DNA from: Phycisphaerales bacterium UBA1161
Lineage (GTDB): Bacteria; Planctomycetota; Phycisphaerae; Tepidisphaerales; Tepidisphaeraceae
DNA: 8,056 nucleotides
NCBI GenBank assembly: GCA_002311745.1
Contig: DBZL01000022.1
Span: 1 to 8,056, forward strand
Direction of reading: 5' to 3'
Part shown: one piece after another, positions 1-5,943 of the stretch
How positions within the stretch are numbered: the first letter of the stretch is position 1
Layout: the number at the start of each line of letters is the position of its first letter
The notes under the pieces: model-generated
Seen by the model: only the letters and a program-made list of their open reading frames with translations
Told to the model about the DNA's origin: nothing
The model's database searches: none
Translations under genes and position numbers: made by a program

Positions 1-798
<798 letters not shown>

Positions 799-812
799 CC
801 CGAATGATTAAG

Positions 813-851
813 CAGCCGACCGGCTTAACCCGGTCGGCTGTTTTTATTTTT
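813..851 (+). terminator. Intrinsic terminator of groEL
   Basis: A perfect 11-bp stem (arms 813-823 and 830-840, CAGCCGACCGG against its complement) with a 6-base loop is followed directly by a T-rich run (TTTTTATTTTT). It starts 15 bases after the groEL stop codon. This is a textbook Rho-independent terminator and should separate groEL from the cassette that follows. Confidence 0.93.
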
Positions 852-866
852 GCGGAATGTGCGCAC

Positions 867-1136
867 GTGGTAACATCCCCCATCGATTGGCCGCAGTGGT
901 GGCACTGGGAATTGGAATGTTCCAATCCCCACCTGCTCAAACGCATGGTTGACCGCTGCTTCACCGAGGTCGATTTGCGAGGTATGTTGCAGCGGGCCAG
1001 CGCTTATCGGCCCGATGTGCAGCCCGGACGCTGGGTCATCGAGACGACGCGGGCCGGTCAGGCTTGGGAGGTCGTTGTCGAGCCGGACGTTCCTGCTCAA
1101 CTGTTGGTGGTTGTAACGGCATACGCTGTTGGGTGA
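867..1136 (+). CDS. DUF4258 family protein, probable toxin-like partner of the next gene
   Basis: A small soluble protein of 89 residues if started at GTG 867; GTG 870 is equally possible. The in-frame ATG at 804 would make the gene read through the groEL terminator stem, and its extra residues look non-coding, so I rejected it. No clear ribosome binding site decides the start. The body fits DUF4258: an aromatic start (WPQWWHWELE, residues 8-17), HLLKRMVDR (22-30), the segment TEVDLRGML (33-41), then RWVIET (55-60) and VVEPD...LLVVVTAY (70-86), which would be the beta strands of a small alpha/beta fold. DUF4258 proteins are often encoded beside small antitoxin-like proteins and are thought to resemble RelE/MqsR-type toxins. 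Here the stop codon overlaps the start region of a DUF2283 gene, so the two are probably translated together. Toxicity is inferred from context and is not shown by any catalytic motif. Confidence 0.8.
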   Translation: MVTSPIDWPQWWHWELECSNPHLLKRMVDRCFTEVDLRGMLQRASAYRPDVQPGRWVIETTRAGQAWEVVVEPDVPAQLLVVVTAYAVG

Positions 1137-1140
1137 AGTG

Positions 1141-1407
1141 ATGGCAAAGCCATATCTGGAAATCACGTATCGTCAGGGCAAACCGCTGGCGGCGTATCTG
1201 TATCTGGACCGCCGCGCCGGCGACAAGGCGGCTCGCACCGAGCGACACGGCCAATGGCTGATCGACTATGCGGCCAATGGCCGCGCTATTGGCATTGAAT
1301 TCACTGTCGTCGGTGCCGTCGACCTTGCCGCGATCAACCGCGTCTTGGCGGCCAGTGACCAGCCGGCGCTGTCCAAAGCCGATTTGAATCCCCTCGTCGC
1401 CGCATAG
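1141..1407 (+). CDS. DUF2283 family protein, probable antitoxin-like partner
   Basis: An 88-residue protein from ATG 1141; TTG 1129 in the same frame would overlap the preceding gene. The ATG is preceded by a purine-rich GGGTGAAG stretch that contains the stop codon of the DUF4258 gene, which suggests translational coupling. The sequence begins PYLEITYRQGKPLAAYLYL and contains HGQWLIDYAANGRAIGIEF, matching the DUF2283 pattern of two short beta segments ending in D-x-x-G-x-x-x-G-I-E. The C-terminal part (AAINRVLAASDQPALSKADLNPL) is helical and may bind the partner. DUF2283 genes are commonly paired with DUF4258 genes. The antitoxin role is inference from this pairing. The TAG stop at 1405-1407 is followed at once, in the same frame, by a fragment of groEL, so a read-through product would carry a GroEL C-terminal tail. 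Confidence 0.8.
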   Translation: MAKPYLEITYRQGKPLAAYLYLDRRAGDKAARTERHGQWLIDYAANGRAIGIEFTVVGAVDLAAINRVLAASDQPALSKADLNPLVAA

Positions 1408-1521
1408 GCCGGAAGTATCGCGTCGCTGCGTTTGGCGACGGACGCGGTGGTGAGCGAGATCAAGGAGAAGAAGCCCCAGCCCGCCGGCGTCGCCGGCGGC
1501 GGCATGGGCGGGATGTATTAA
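1408..1521 (+). pseudogene. groEL: Remnant of a second groEL 3' end
   Basis: The 37 codons before TAA 1519-1521 read A-G-S-I-A-S-L-R-L-A-T-D-A-V-V-S-E-I-K-E, then [17 protein letters not shown]. They align without gaps to the last 37 codons of the intact groEL (685-798). By my hand count 17 of 114 bases differ, about 85 % identity. Similarity stops sharply at the base after the DUF2283 stop codon; nothing upstream resembles groEL. The fragment has no start codon or ATPase residues and cannot act as a chaperonin. Most differences from the intact tail are non-synonymous or multi-base, so it is more likely a divergent allele or paralogue than a recent copy. It could be the displaced original 3' end after an insertion that rebuilt groEL upstream, or what is left of a tandem groEL duplication. 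Confidence 0.9.
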
Positions 1522-1538
1522 CGTAACGATAACGGATG

Positions 1539-1575
1539 CAAGCAATCGGGCGGTGAAAGCTGCCCGATTTGCTTG
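1539..1575 (+). terminator. Hairpin behind the groEL remnant, possible old terminator
   Basis: The arms CAAGCAATCGGGC (1539-1551) and GCCCGATTTGCTTG (1562-1575) pair almost completely, with one bulged base and a 10-base loop. It sits 17 bases after the remnant's stop codon, matching the placement of the real groEL terminator (15 bases after its stop). There is no T-run after it, so it may be a decayed or weak terminator. It also lies just upstream of the next small gene and could be regulatory. Confidence 0.5.
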
Positions 1576-1589
1576 TACGACGGGCAGGC

Positions 1590-1895
1590 ATGGAGACATT
1601 GGTTCGCATCAAGAGATGTGCGTTGGCCAACCGGATTCGGTTAACGAACAAAGCGCGTTGTGAAATGGAAGTCGACAATCTGGATATCACCGACATCCGC
1701 GAGTCGCTCATGAATGCGGTCGCCATCTACAAGACGATTCGATCCACCAACGCTCAGACCGGCCATCGGGAATATTTGCACGTCATCCAAAGTCCGAATT
1801 TAGCTGGCATTGCGATCTACACCAAGGGTAAACTGCTCGTCGAGGACCGAACAGAAACGTTTTACGTGCTGGTCTCCAGCAAACACGCGTTATGA
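1590..1895 (+). CDS. DUF4258 / MqsR-like protein, probable toxin of a YgiT-type pair
   Basis: A 101-residue protein from ATG 1590; TTG 1569 in frame falls inside the hairpin arm and is less likely. The N-terminal part has LTNKARCEMEVDNLDITDIRESL (residues 18-40), the helical region typical of this DUF4258 subgroup. It is followed by AIYKTIRSTN (45-54) and then strands HVIQSP, GIAIYTKGKLLVED and ETFYVLVSSKHAL at the C terminus. In this subgroup the gene is regularly followed by a YgiT-type zinc-finger gene, as it is here with a 4-base ATGA overlap. The toxin-first order is that of mqsRA, where MqsR is an mRNA-cleaving toxin. A matching activity is inferred from fold family and context; I see no proven catalytic residues. 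It is clearly different in sequence from the DUF4258 protein at 867-1136, so the two cassettes are not recent copies of each other. Confidence 0.82.
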   Translation: METLVRIKRCALANRIRLTNKARCEMEVDNLDITDIRESLMNAVAIYKTIRSTNAQTGHREYLHVIQSPNLAGIAIYTKGKLLVEDRTETFYVLVSSKHAL

Positions 1896-2122
1896 CTCAT
1901 CTCGTCATTAGAACCTGCCCAACGTGTGGGTCGCGGAGGATTCGCCGCGTCAAGCGCGACATTCAGAGCAAGCGCAACGGCGAAACGTTCGTGGCCAAGG
2001 GGATCGAGATCGAAGAATGCCCCAACTGCGGCGAGCGGTTGTTCAGCCCGGAGGCCCTTGAAGCAATTGCCGCCCAAAGAACACGCCTGCAAAAGCGGCC
2101 GCGGGCCCGCAAATCCGCCTAG
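1892..2122 (+). CDS. YgiT-type zinc finger protein, probable MqsA-like antitoxin
   Basis: A 76-residue protein whose ATG overlaps the stop of the preceding gene (ATGA), so it is probably translated by coupling; no separate ribosome binding site is visible. It carries two CxxC pairs, CPTC at residues 9-12 and CPNC at 43-46. The second lies in the motif GIEIEECPNCGERLFSPEALEAI (37-59), diagnostic of the YgiT/MqsA N-terminal zinc-binding domain. E. coli MqsA also has a C-terminal helix-turn-helix that binds DNA. This protein ends after a basic tail (RTRLQKRPRARKSA), so it either does not repress its own operon or does so through the basic tail alone. It is expected to bind and neutralise the product of the gene at 1590. 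Family assignment is firm; the antitoxin role is inferred. Confidence 0.87.
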   Translation: MTHLVIRTCPTCGSRRIRRVKRDIQSKRNGETFVAKGIEIEECPNCGERLFSPEALEAIAAQRTRLQKRPRARKSA

Positions 2123-2190
2123 CTCTATCTTGGCGTTCTCGGCACCTTGGTGGTTCAATCCATCCCTGCTGTTGGCGCGAGAAGGCGAAT

Positions 2191-2236
2191 TCTCTGCGGC
2201 TGTCTCCGCGTCTCCGCGCCTCTGTGGTTGCATTTT
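2191..2236. repeat. Dispersed C/T-G repeat of the 'TTEARRRG' kind, copy 1
   Basis: The stretch is built from short variants of TCTCCGCG (exact copies at 2203-2210 and 2211-2218, a variant at 2191-2199) and ends CCTCTGTGGTTGCATTTT (2219-2236). Read on the minus strand it gives the peptide-like string NATTEARRRGD, which turns up as a spurious ORF in many bacterial genomes. It sits in the 184-base non-coding gap between the zinc-finger gene and the methyltransferase. A shorter second copy is at 3008-3025. Confidence 0.6.
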
Positions 2237-2269
2237 GGCGTGGAAACGGGGTCATTACTGCTCTGGTTG

Positions 2270-2289
2270 CTTTCGGTAATCGCCGAAAG
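2270..2289 (-). terminator. Hairpin downstream of the methyltransferase gene
   Basis: A perfect 7-bp stem (CTTTCGG at 2270-2276, CCGAAAG at 2283-2289) with a 6-base loop lies 17 bases past the minus-strand stop codon of the methyltransferase. There is no clear T-run on either side, so termination is possible but weakly supported. Confidence 0.35.
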
Positions 2290-2306
2290 TGGTGTGCAAG
2301 CTGCGG

Positions 2307-2984
2307 TTAATGCTGCGACAATCGCATGAGCATGGTTTGCCTGCCGATCAGCAGAAGTTCAAAGCCATCGCGGATGATCGCCGGGATGGCCAGACGGCCT
2401 TTGCCGCCAAAGGCCACGTCCGTGTCGTCGATCAGCACGATGGCGGACGGCGCAAGCTTCTCGCGGGCGGCCTGAAATGCCTCCAGGTGTTTTTCCGCGT
2501 AGGGTATTGTTTCGACGGCTTCCCACGCGTCGAGGTACAACAGATCGATCGTGCCGTTGAAATTCCGCAAAAACTTCACGCCGTCGCCGCAGGAGATCCG
2601 GACATTGGGGTACGATCGACAGGCCTCGGCCGTCACGTTACAGCAGCCTGGATTGATATCGACCGTATGAACCGCAAGTCCCGTGCGCGCCCAGAACACC
2701 GTGGAATGGCCGTCGTTGCAGCAGACTGGATTGAATTCTTCCAGGGAATGTCGCAGAGGCTGGCGCATGCAGCCGACCTCGACGATGGTTTTCCCTTGCA
2801 TTTTCGTGAGCAGGTCGATGGCCGCAAGAAGGTAGGGACGGGGCTTGCCTCTGAGATTTGTCTGATCATCGGCCGACAATGTGTTGCCAAAAAACAACGG
2901 GTGTCTTATGCCCGCAAAGTGTTTCGTGAGGATTTCGCGCGCGAACTCCCACGAAGAATTCAGAGACATTGCTTGCATCTCCAC
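2307..2984 (-). CDS. Class I SAM-dependent methyltransferase
   Basis: A protein of up to 225 residues. The first possible start is GTG (2984); ATG codons follow at residues 3 and 6 (2978 and 2969), and none has a clearly superior ribosome binding site. The Rossmann-type fold is visible: motif I IVEVGCMRQP (67-76), the acidic end of strand 2 in VHTVDINP (Asp109) which should hold the SAM ribose, GDGVKFL (133-139), then LLYLDAWE (148-155) and the strand VLIDDTDV (183-190) followed by GGKGRLAIP. I cannot name the substrate. The spacing of motifs resembles the broad group of stand-alone small-molecule or glycan methyltransferases (Methyltransf_24-like). The gene lies 58 bases downstream of an SRPBCC gene on the same strand and may be co-transcribed. 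It is framed by two copies of a dispersed repeat, which may mark its arrival as a unit. Confidence 0.85.
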   Translation of the reverse strand: MEMQAMSLNSSWEFAREILTKHFAGIRHPLFFGNTLSADDQTNLRGKPRPYLLAAIDLLTKMQGKTIVEVGCMRQPLRHSLEEFNPVCCNDGHSTVFWARTGLAVHTVDINPGCCNVTAEACRSYPNVRISCGDGVKFLRNFNGTIDLLYLDAWEAVETIPYAEKHLEAFQAAREKLAPSAIVLIDDTDVAFGGKGRLAIPAIIRDGFELLLIGRQTMLMRLSQH

Positions 2985-3007
2985 GGCTGCGGGGGAATCG
3001 GGGTCAA

Positions 3008-3025
3008 CCTCCGTGGTTGCATTTT
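3008..3025. repeat. Dispersed repeat, short copy 2
   Basis: CCTCCGTGGTTGCATTTT matches 17 of 18 bases at 2219-2236 in the same orientation, 789 bases away. The two copies lie just outside the two ends of the methyltransferase gene. Only the 18-base end of the longer copy 1 is conserved here. Confidence 0.55.
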
Positions 3026-3042
3026 AGCCTTCGCCCGCCGAA

Positions 3043-3468
3043 TTACATGGCTTTTGGCGAAAAGCGGCGCCGCTGGGCGCCGCGCAGGTAGGCACTCAGC
3101 GGGGTCCAGTAGTATTTCTTCCATCCATCGGTCACGCCGGCGTGGTCGTGGTCCGGGACGTTGACGTGGACGAGGTCGATTCGGCCGCGCTTGCCGATGG
3201 GGGTGAACGTCAGGATCAGGATGGAATCCAAGTCGTTCTTTTTCCAGTGGTGGGCGCGCCAACGCTGGACGATGAGTTTGCCGGGAATCGTCAGAAGAGT
3301 TTTGCCGATGAGCATTCGATCGAAGGCGGTGAATTGGCTGCCGGGTTTGGGGCTGATGCGCACGCGGCCGCCGGTGAAGGCGGCATGGCGTTGGGGGTCG
3401 AGATAAATATCGTACAACTGCTTGGCGGTGGCGGGGAAATCGACCGATTGAACGATTGGCTTGGACAT
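3043..3468 (-). CDS. SRPBCC / AHSA1-like domain protein
   Basis: A 141-residue protein from the ATG at 3466-3468. The frame is open further upstream, but the extra 23 residues would run into the palindrome at 3523-3544 and do not look like protein. The family pattern is clear: an N-terminal VQSVDFPATAKQLYDIYLDPQRHAAFTGG, a middle of alternating strands, then VNVPDHDHAGVTDGWKKYYWTPLSAYL near the C terminus, where the GW-x3-YW-x-PL-x2-YL motif marks the long closing helix. SRPBCC proteins form a helix-grip fold with a deep hydrophobic pocket; the AHSA1 branch is named after the Hsp90 ATPase activator but bacterial members mostly have no known ligand. The basic end (RGAQRRRFSPKAM) is unusual but in frame. 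It may share a transcript with the methyltransferase that follows. No strong ribosome binding site precedes the start. Confidence 0.87.
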   Translation of the reverse strand: MSKPIVQSVDFPATAKQLYDIYLDPQRHAAFTGGRVRISPKPGSQFTAFDRMLIGKTLLTIPGKLIVQRWRAHHWKKNDLDSILILTFTPIGKRGRIDLVHVNVPDHDHAGVTDGWKKYYWTPLSAYLRGAQRRRFSPKAM

Positions 3469-3751
3469 AATTGTGGGGAATATTATGCATGGAATTCGTG
3501 AGTGGCTACAAACGTTCGAAAACCGACGGATGGCCATCCGTCGGCTTTGCCGAAAGAATCGGAACCGTAAATCGACGTGAACGGCGCGGGATTTTGTTGT
3601 TTGCGCTGGGCGTAGCGTCTACGCTGAGCGGCACACGCTGTAAATCCTTCATCACATCAAAGCAGCCGTCATTTTCGACGATCCGGCTTCCGTTCTTATC
3701 CGAAATAGAACGGGGCGTTGTTCTTCCCCATCTGAGGGAGGGGAAACCGGC
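3469..3751. other. Divergent intergenic spacer with inverted repeats
   Basis: These 283 bases separate the minus-strand SRPBCC gene from the plus-strand 75-aa gene and should hold both promoters. Besides the 22-bp palindrome at 3523-3544 they contain a 6-bp stem GCGTAG-CGT-CTACGC (about 3611-3625), a 7-bp stem with arms 3690-3696 and 3707-3713, and the hairpin covering the next gene's ribosome binding site. I recognise no clean -35/-10 pair. Open frames on either strand here have no family features. Confidence 0.5.
3523..3544. repeat. Perfect 22-bp palindrome
   Basis: The left arm CCGACGGATGG is followed immediately by its exact reverse complement. As RNA it would form a 9-bp stem with a GGCC loop. 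It is flanked by AAAA on the left and CTTT on the right, so it could act as a weak bidirectional terminator; alternatively it could be a dimeric-repressor operator 55 bases upstream of the SRPBCC start. Confidence 0.8.
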
Positions 3752-3759
3752 ATGCCGGT
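3724..3759 (+). promoter_or_regulatory. Ribosome binding site inside stacked hairpins
   Basis: A strong Shine-Dalgarno stretch GAGGGAGGGG (3734-3743) lies 8 bases before ATG 3752 and fixes that start. It is partly enclosed by a hairpin with arms TTCCCC (3724-3729) and GGGGAA (3740-3745). The start codon itself lies in a perfect 14-bp palindrome (ACCGGCATGCCGGT, 3746-3759). Both structures could hide the initiation site in the mRNA. Confidence 0.5.
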
Positions 3760-3979
3760 GAAGCGAACCTATTTTCATCGAAATTTCGCCATCGTTCATC
3801 GCGTGTTTGCCACGGACCAGAGCGAGGCGACGCTCGACCAGTTCATCGTGAACAAGGTGGGTGAATCGAATCAGCTTTTCGCCAAGGCGACGCTGGAGGA
3901 AGCGAAGCTGGCCATTGACGAGCTGATCGCCGCCGGAGGCCAGGCCGCGCGATGGCAGGTGAGGGCGGCCAGCGCGTGA
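3752..3979 (+). CDS. Small protein of unknown function (75 aa)
   Basis: I do not recognise a family. The protein starts MPVKRTYFHRNFAIVHRVF, has an acidic, helical middle (TDQSEATLDQFIVNKVGESNQLFAKATLEEAKLAIDELIAAGG) and ends in a short basic tail. No signal peptide, membrane segment or metal-binding motif is visible. It is accepted as real because third codon positions are strongly G/C-biased along its length, the Shine-Dalgarno site is excellent, and the composition is that of a soluble folded protein. A longer minus-strand frame over the same bases lacks these traits. It stands alone: its neighbours are a divergent SRPBCC gene and the phosphate operon 180 bases downstream. A weak 8-bp stem at 4024-4046 without a T-run might end its transcript. 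Confidence 0.6.
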   Translation: MPVKRTYFHRNFAIVHRVFATDQSEATLDQFIVNKVGESNQLFAKATLEEAKLAIDELIAAGGQAARWQVRAASA

Positions 3980-4080
3980 AGAAAATGCCGAATGCTGCTG
4001 GGCCTCCCCCACGAATCGGGTCAAATCCGCCGTTTGCGGGTGGATTCTTAGCGCGCTGCTGACGAAATCTTAACCATCAT

Positions 4081-4125
4081 TTGTGTTCCCATCGCCCAGC
4101 CGTAAAATCCGGTCTGGTCCGGTCT
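4081..4125 (+). promoter_or_regulatory. Putative promoter and direct repeat ahead of the phosphate operon
   Basis: TTGTGT (4081-4086) and TAAAAT (4103-4108), 16 bases apart, form a plausible sigma-70-type promoter about 50 bases ahead of the DUF47 start codon. Two exact copies of TCCGGTCT (4108-4115 and 4118-4125), spaced 10 bases start to start, overlap the expected transcription start. Such one-turn spacing suits a dimeric regulator, but I see no convincing Pho box. A GGGAG ribosome binding site (4146-4150) sits 9 bases before the start. Confidence 0.38.
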
Positions 4126-4159
4126 AAACGCAGTCGGCAGGCAATGGGAGCCGGCATTC

Positions 4160-4783
4160 ATGATTAATCTTCTGCCTAAAGACACGGTTTTTTTTGATCT
4201 TTTTGAGGGGCTGGCCAAGCATGCCGTCTCCTGCGCCACGCACCTGCGGACGTTGGCCAAGCAGTTTCCCGAGACGGATGTGGAAGTGCAGCGCATCCGC
4301 CAGGATGAACACGAGGCCGACAACCTGGCGCATAAGGCCCTGGAGCGATTGGATCAGACCTTCATCACGCCCTTCGACCGTGAGGACATCCACGAACTGG
4401 TCAATGGCATAGATGACATCATCGATAACATCGACGCGCTGGCCAAACGATTCAAGATCTACCACGTGGACGCGATGCCCACGCCGTTCAAACAGCAAAC
4501 CGAGGTTCTGGTGCAAGCGACGCTCGCCCTCAGCGATGCGGTTCATCGGCTGCGAAAGAGCCGAAAACTTTCGGAATTGAAAGCCGTGCTGATCGAGATT
4601 CATCGTCTGGAAAGCTTGGGTGACGACGTGAATCACGCGGCCGTCACCAAGCTCTTCGAAGGAGACACGCCACCCCTGGACGTGCTGAAGTGGACCAGGC
4701 TCTATGATTTCATCGAAGAGGCCATTGACGGTTGTGAGGACGTGGGGAACACGATCGAGCGAATCGTGTTGAAAAACGGATAG
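4160..4783 (+). CDS. DUF47 / PhoU-like protein, partner of the phosphate permease
   Basis: A 207-residue, all-helical cytosolic protein. It shows the repeated acidic pattern of PhoU/DUF47 proteins, which bind metal clusters through E/D-x3-D motifs: RQDEHEADNLAHKAL (early), FDREDIHELVNGIDDIIDNIDAL (middle), IHRLESLGDDVNHAAV and YDFIEEAIDGCEDVGNTIERIVLKNG (end). The closing segment is the family's best signature. Length is normal for the family (about 205-220). DUF47 genes sit directly before PiT permease genes in many bacteria, and the protein is thought to tune or be required for PiT-mediated uptake. Here the permease follows after 47 bases in the same direction, so one transcript is likely. 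The start ATG 4160 is supported by GGGAG 9 bases upstream. Confidence 0.95.
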   Translation: MINLLPKDTVFFDLFEGLAKHAVSCATHLRTLAKQFPETDVEVQRIRQDEHEADNLAHKALERLDQTFITPFDREDIHELVNGIDDIIDNIDALAKRFKIYHVDAMPTPFKQQTEVLVQATLALSDAVHRLRKSRKLSELKAVLIEIHRLESLGDDVNHAAVTKLFEGDTPPLDVLKWTRLYDFIEEAIDGCEDVGNTIERIVLKNG

Positions 4784-4830
4784 GGGCCCTCTTCAATCCA
4801 TCCACGAGCGCACAGCTCATTCAGATCAAA

Positions 4831-5931
4831 ATGACTCTTCCCATCCTTGCTACGACGGCCGCGACAGGACCCGCCCAAGGCTCAGCCCTCAGCCTTGGTT
4901 TGATATTCTTTATTGTGGCCGTGGCGCTGGTTTTCGACTTCCTCAACGGATTTCACGATGCCGCCAACTCGATCGCCACGGTGGTCTCGACGCGGGTGCT
5001 GGCGCCGTCGCAGGCGGTCATTTGGGCGGGTTTTTTCAACTTTGCGGCGGTCCTGGTGTTCGGCACCGGCGTCGCCCAAACGATAGGAACGGGACTGGTC
5101 GATACGCGGATCGTGGACGTCTACGTGGTTTTTGGCGGGCTGATGGGGGCGATCGTCTGGAACATCATCACCTGGCTGCTGGCCCTGCCGACCAGCTCCT
5201 CTCACGCTTTGGTCAGCGGGATTGCCGGCGCCGCCGTCGCCAAGGCGGGACTCGGCGCGATCATCGTCGGCAGGGAATGGGGTCTGCTGCTTCTATTCCT
5301 ATTTCTCTCGCCGATGATCGGGTTCTTGCTCGGGGCCATCAACATGATTGCCGTGGCGTGGATATTTCGCCGCGCCACTCCTCACCGGGTCGACGGTCTT
5401 TTCCGCCGCCTGCAATTGTTGAGCGCGAGCGTTTACAGCCTGGGCCACGGAGGCAACGATGCCCAAAAAACCATGGGCATTATTGTGCTGCTGCTGAACG
5501 CGGCCGGTCATGCCCCCTGGACCGTTTATGGCAAGGTGACGTTGCCGTGGGTTCACAACGAGTACGGCCTGCCGATCATCCTGGCCTGCAACGCCGCCAT
5601 CGCTCTGGGCACCATCTTCGGCGGTTGGCGCATCGTCAAAACCATGGGATCAGGCATTACGCGCCTGGCTCCCGTCGGCGGGTTTTGTGCCGAGCTGTCG
5701 GCGGCGACCACCATCTTCGGCGCCACGTTTTGTCACATCCCCATTTCCACCACCCACGCCATCACCGGTTCCATCCTCGGCGTCGGAACCACGCGCGGGG
5801 TTCGCTCCGTCCGCTGGATCTGGGGCCAGCGAATCATCCTGGCCTGGATTTTGACCATCCCCTGCGCCGCATTCATGGCCGGCATCACCTATATGCTGGT
5901 CCACCTTCTGCTCCAGCCGTTGTTCCAATGA
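4831..5931 (+). CDS. Inorganic phosphate transporter, PiT family
   Basis: A 366-residue inner-membrane permease that imports inorganic phosphate, usually as a metal-phosphate complex with H+ (PitA type) or with Na+. Both halves of the inverted PiT repeat are present: DFLNGFHDAANSIAT (36-50) with PTSSSHAL (120-127), and GHGGNDAQKTMGI (205-217) with PISTTHAITGS (304-314). The paired Asn/Asp of these motifs (D43, N46; N209, D210) are the substrate-binding residues of the family. About ten hydrophobic segments are visible, and the region around residues 180-195 (RRATPHRVDGLFRR) is the usual basic cytoplasmic loop. The length is at the short end of the family, without the long central loop of E. 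coli PitA. ATG 4831 has no strong ribosome binding site, so translation may depend on the DUF47 gene ahead. It converges with the next gene, leaving 12 bases between stops. Confidence 0.97.
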   Translation: MTLPILATTAATGPAQGSALSLGLIFFIVAVALVFDFLNGFHDAANSIATVVSTRVLAPSQAVIWAGFFNFAAVLVFGTGVAQTIGTGLVDTRIVDVYVVFGGLMGAIVWNIITWLLALPTSSSHALVSGIAGAAVAKAGLGAIIVGREWGLLLLFLFLSPMIGFLLGAINMIAVAWIFRRATPHRVDGLFRRLQLLSASVYSLGHGGNDAQKTMGIIVLLLNAAGHAPWTVYGKVTLPWVHNEYGLPIILACNAAIALGTIFGGWRIVKTMGSGITRLAPVGGFCAELSAATTIFGATFCHIPISTTHAITGSILGVGTTRGVRSVRWIWGQRIILAWILTIPCAAFMAGITYMLVHLLLQPLFQ

Positions 5932-5943
5932 GAATTAGCCGAG

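Noticed and set aside
804..866. Upstream extension of the first DUF4258 gene to ATG 804
   Set aside because: The added residues would be translated from the groEL terminator stem and T-run, and the family begins close to the WPQWW motif.
2289..3164. 291-aa open frame on the plus strand
   Set aside because: It lies opposite the methyltransferase and the end of the SRPBCC gene, both with clear motifs, and has an arginine/histidine-rich shadow composition.
3506..4024. 172-aa open frame on the minus strand
   Set aside because: It covers the palindrome and intergenic spacer and opposes the 75-aa gene, whose codon bias and ribosome binding site are better; no recognisable domain.
4070..4090. Possible PhoB/PhoP box (TTAACC and TTGTGT 11 bases apart) before the DUF47 gene
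   Set aside because: Only a partial match to the PhoP half-site TTAACA, and a poor match to the PhoB consensus. The second half is better read as a -35 element.
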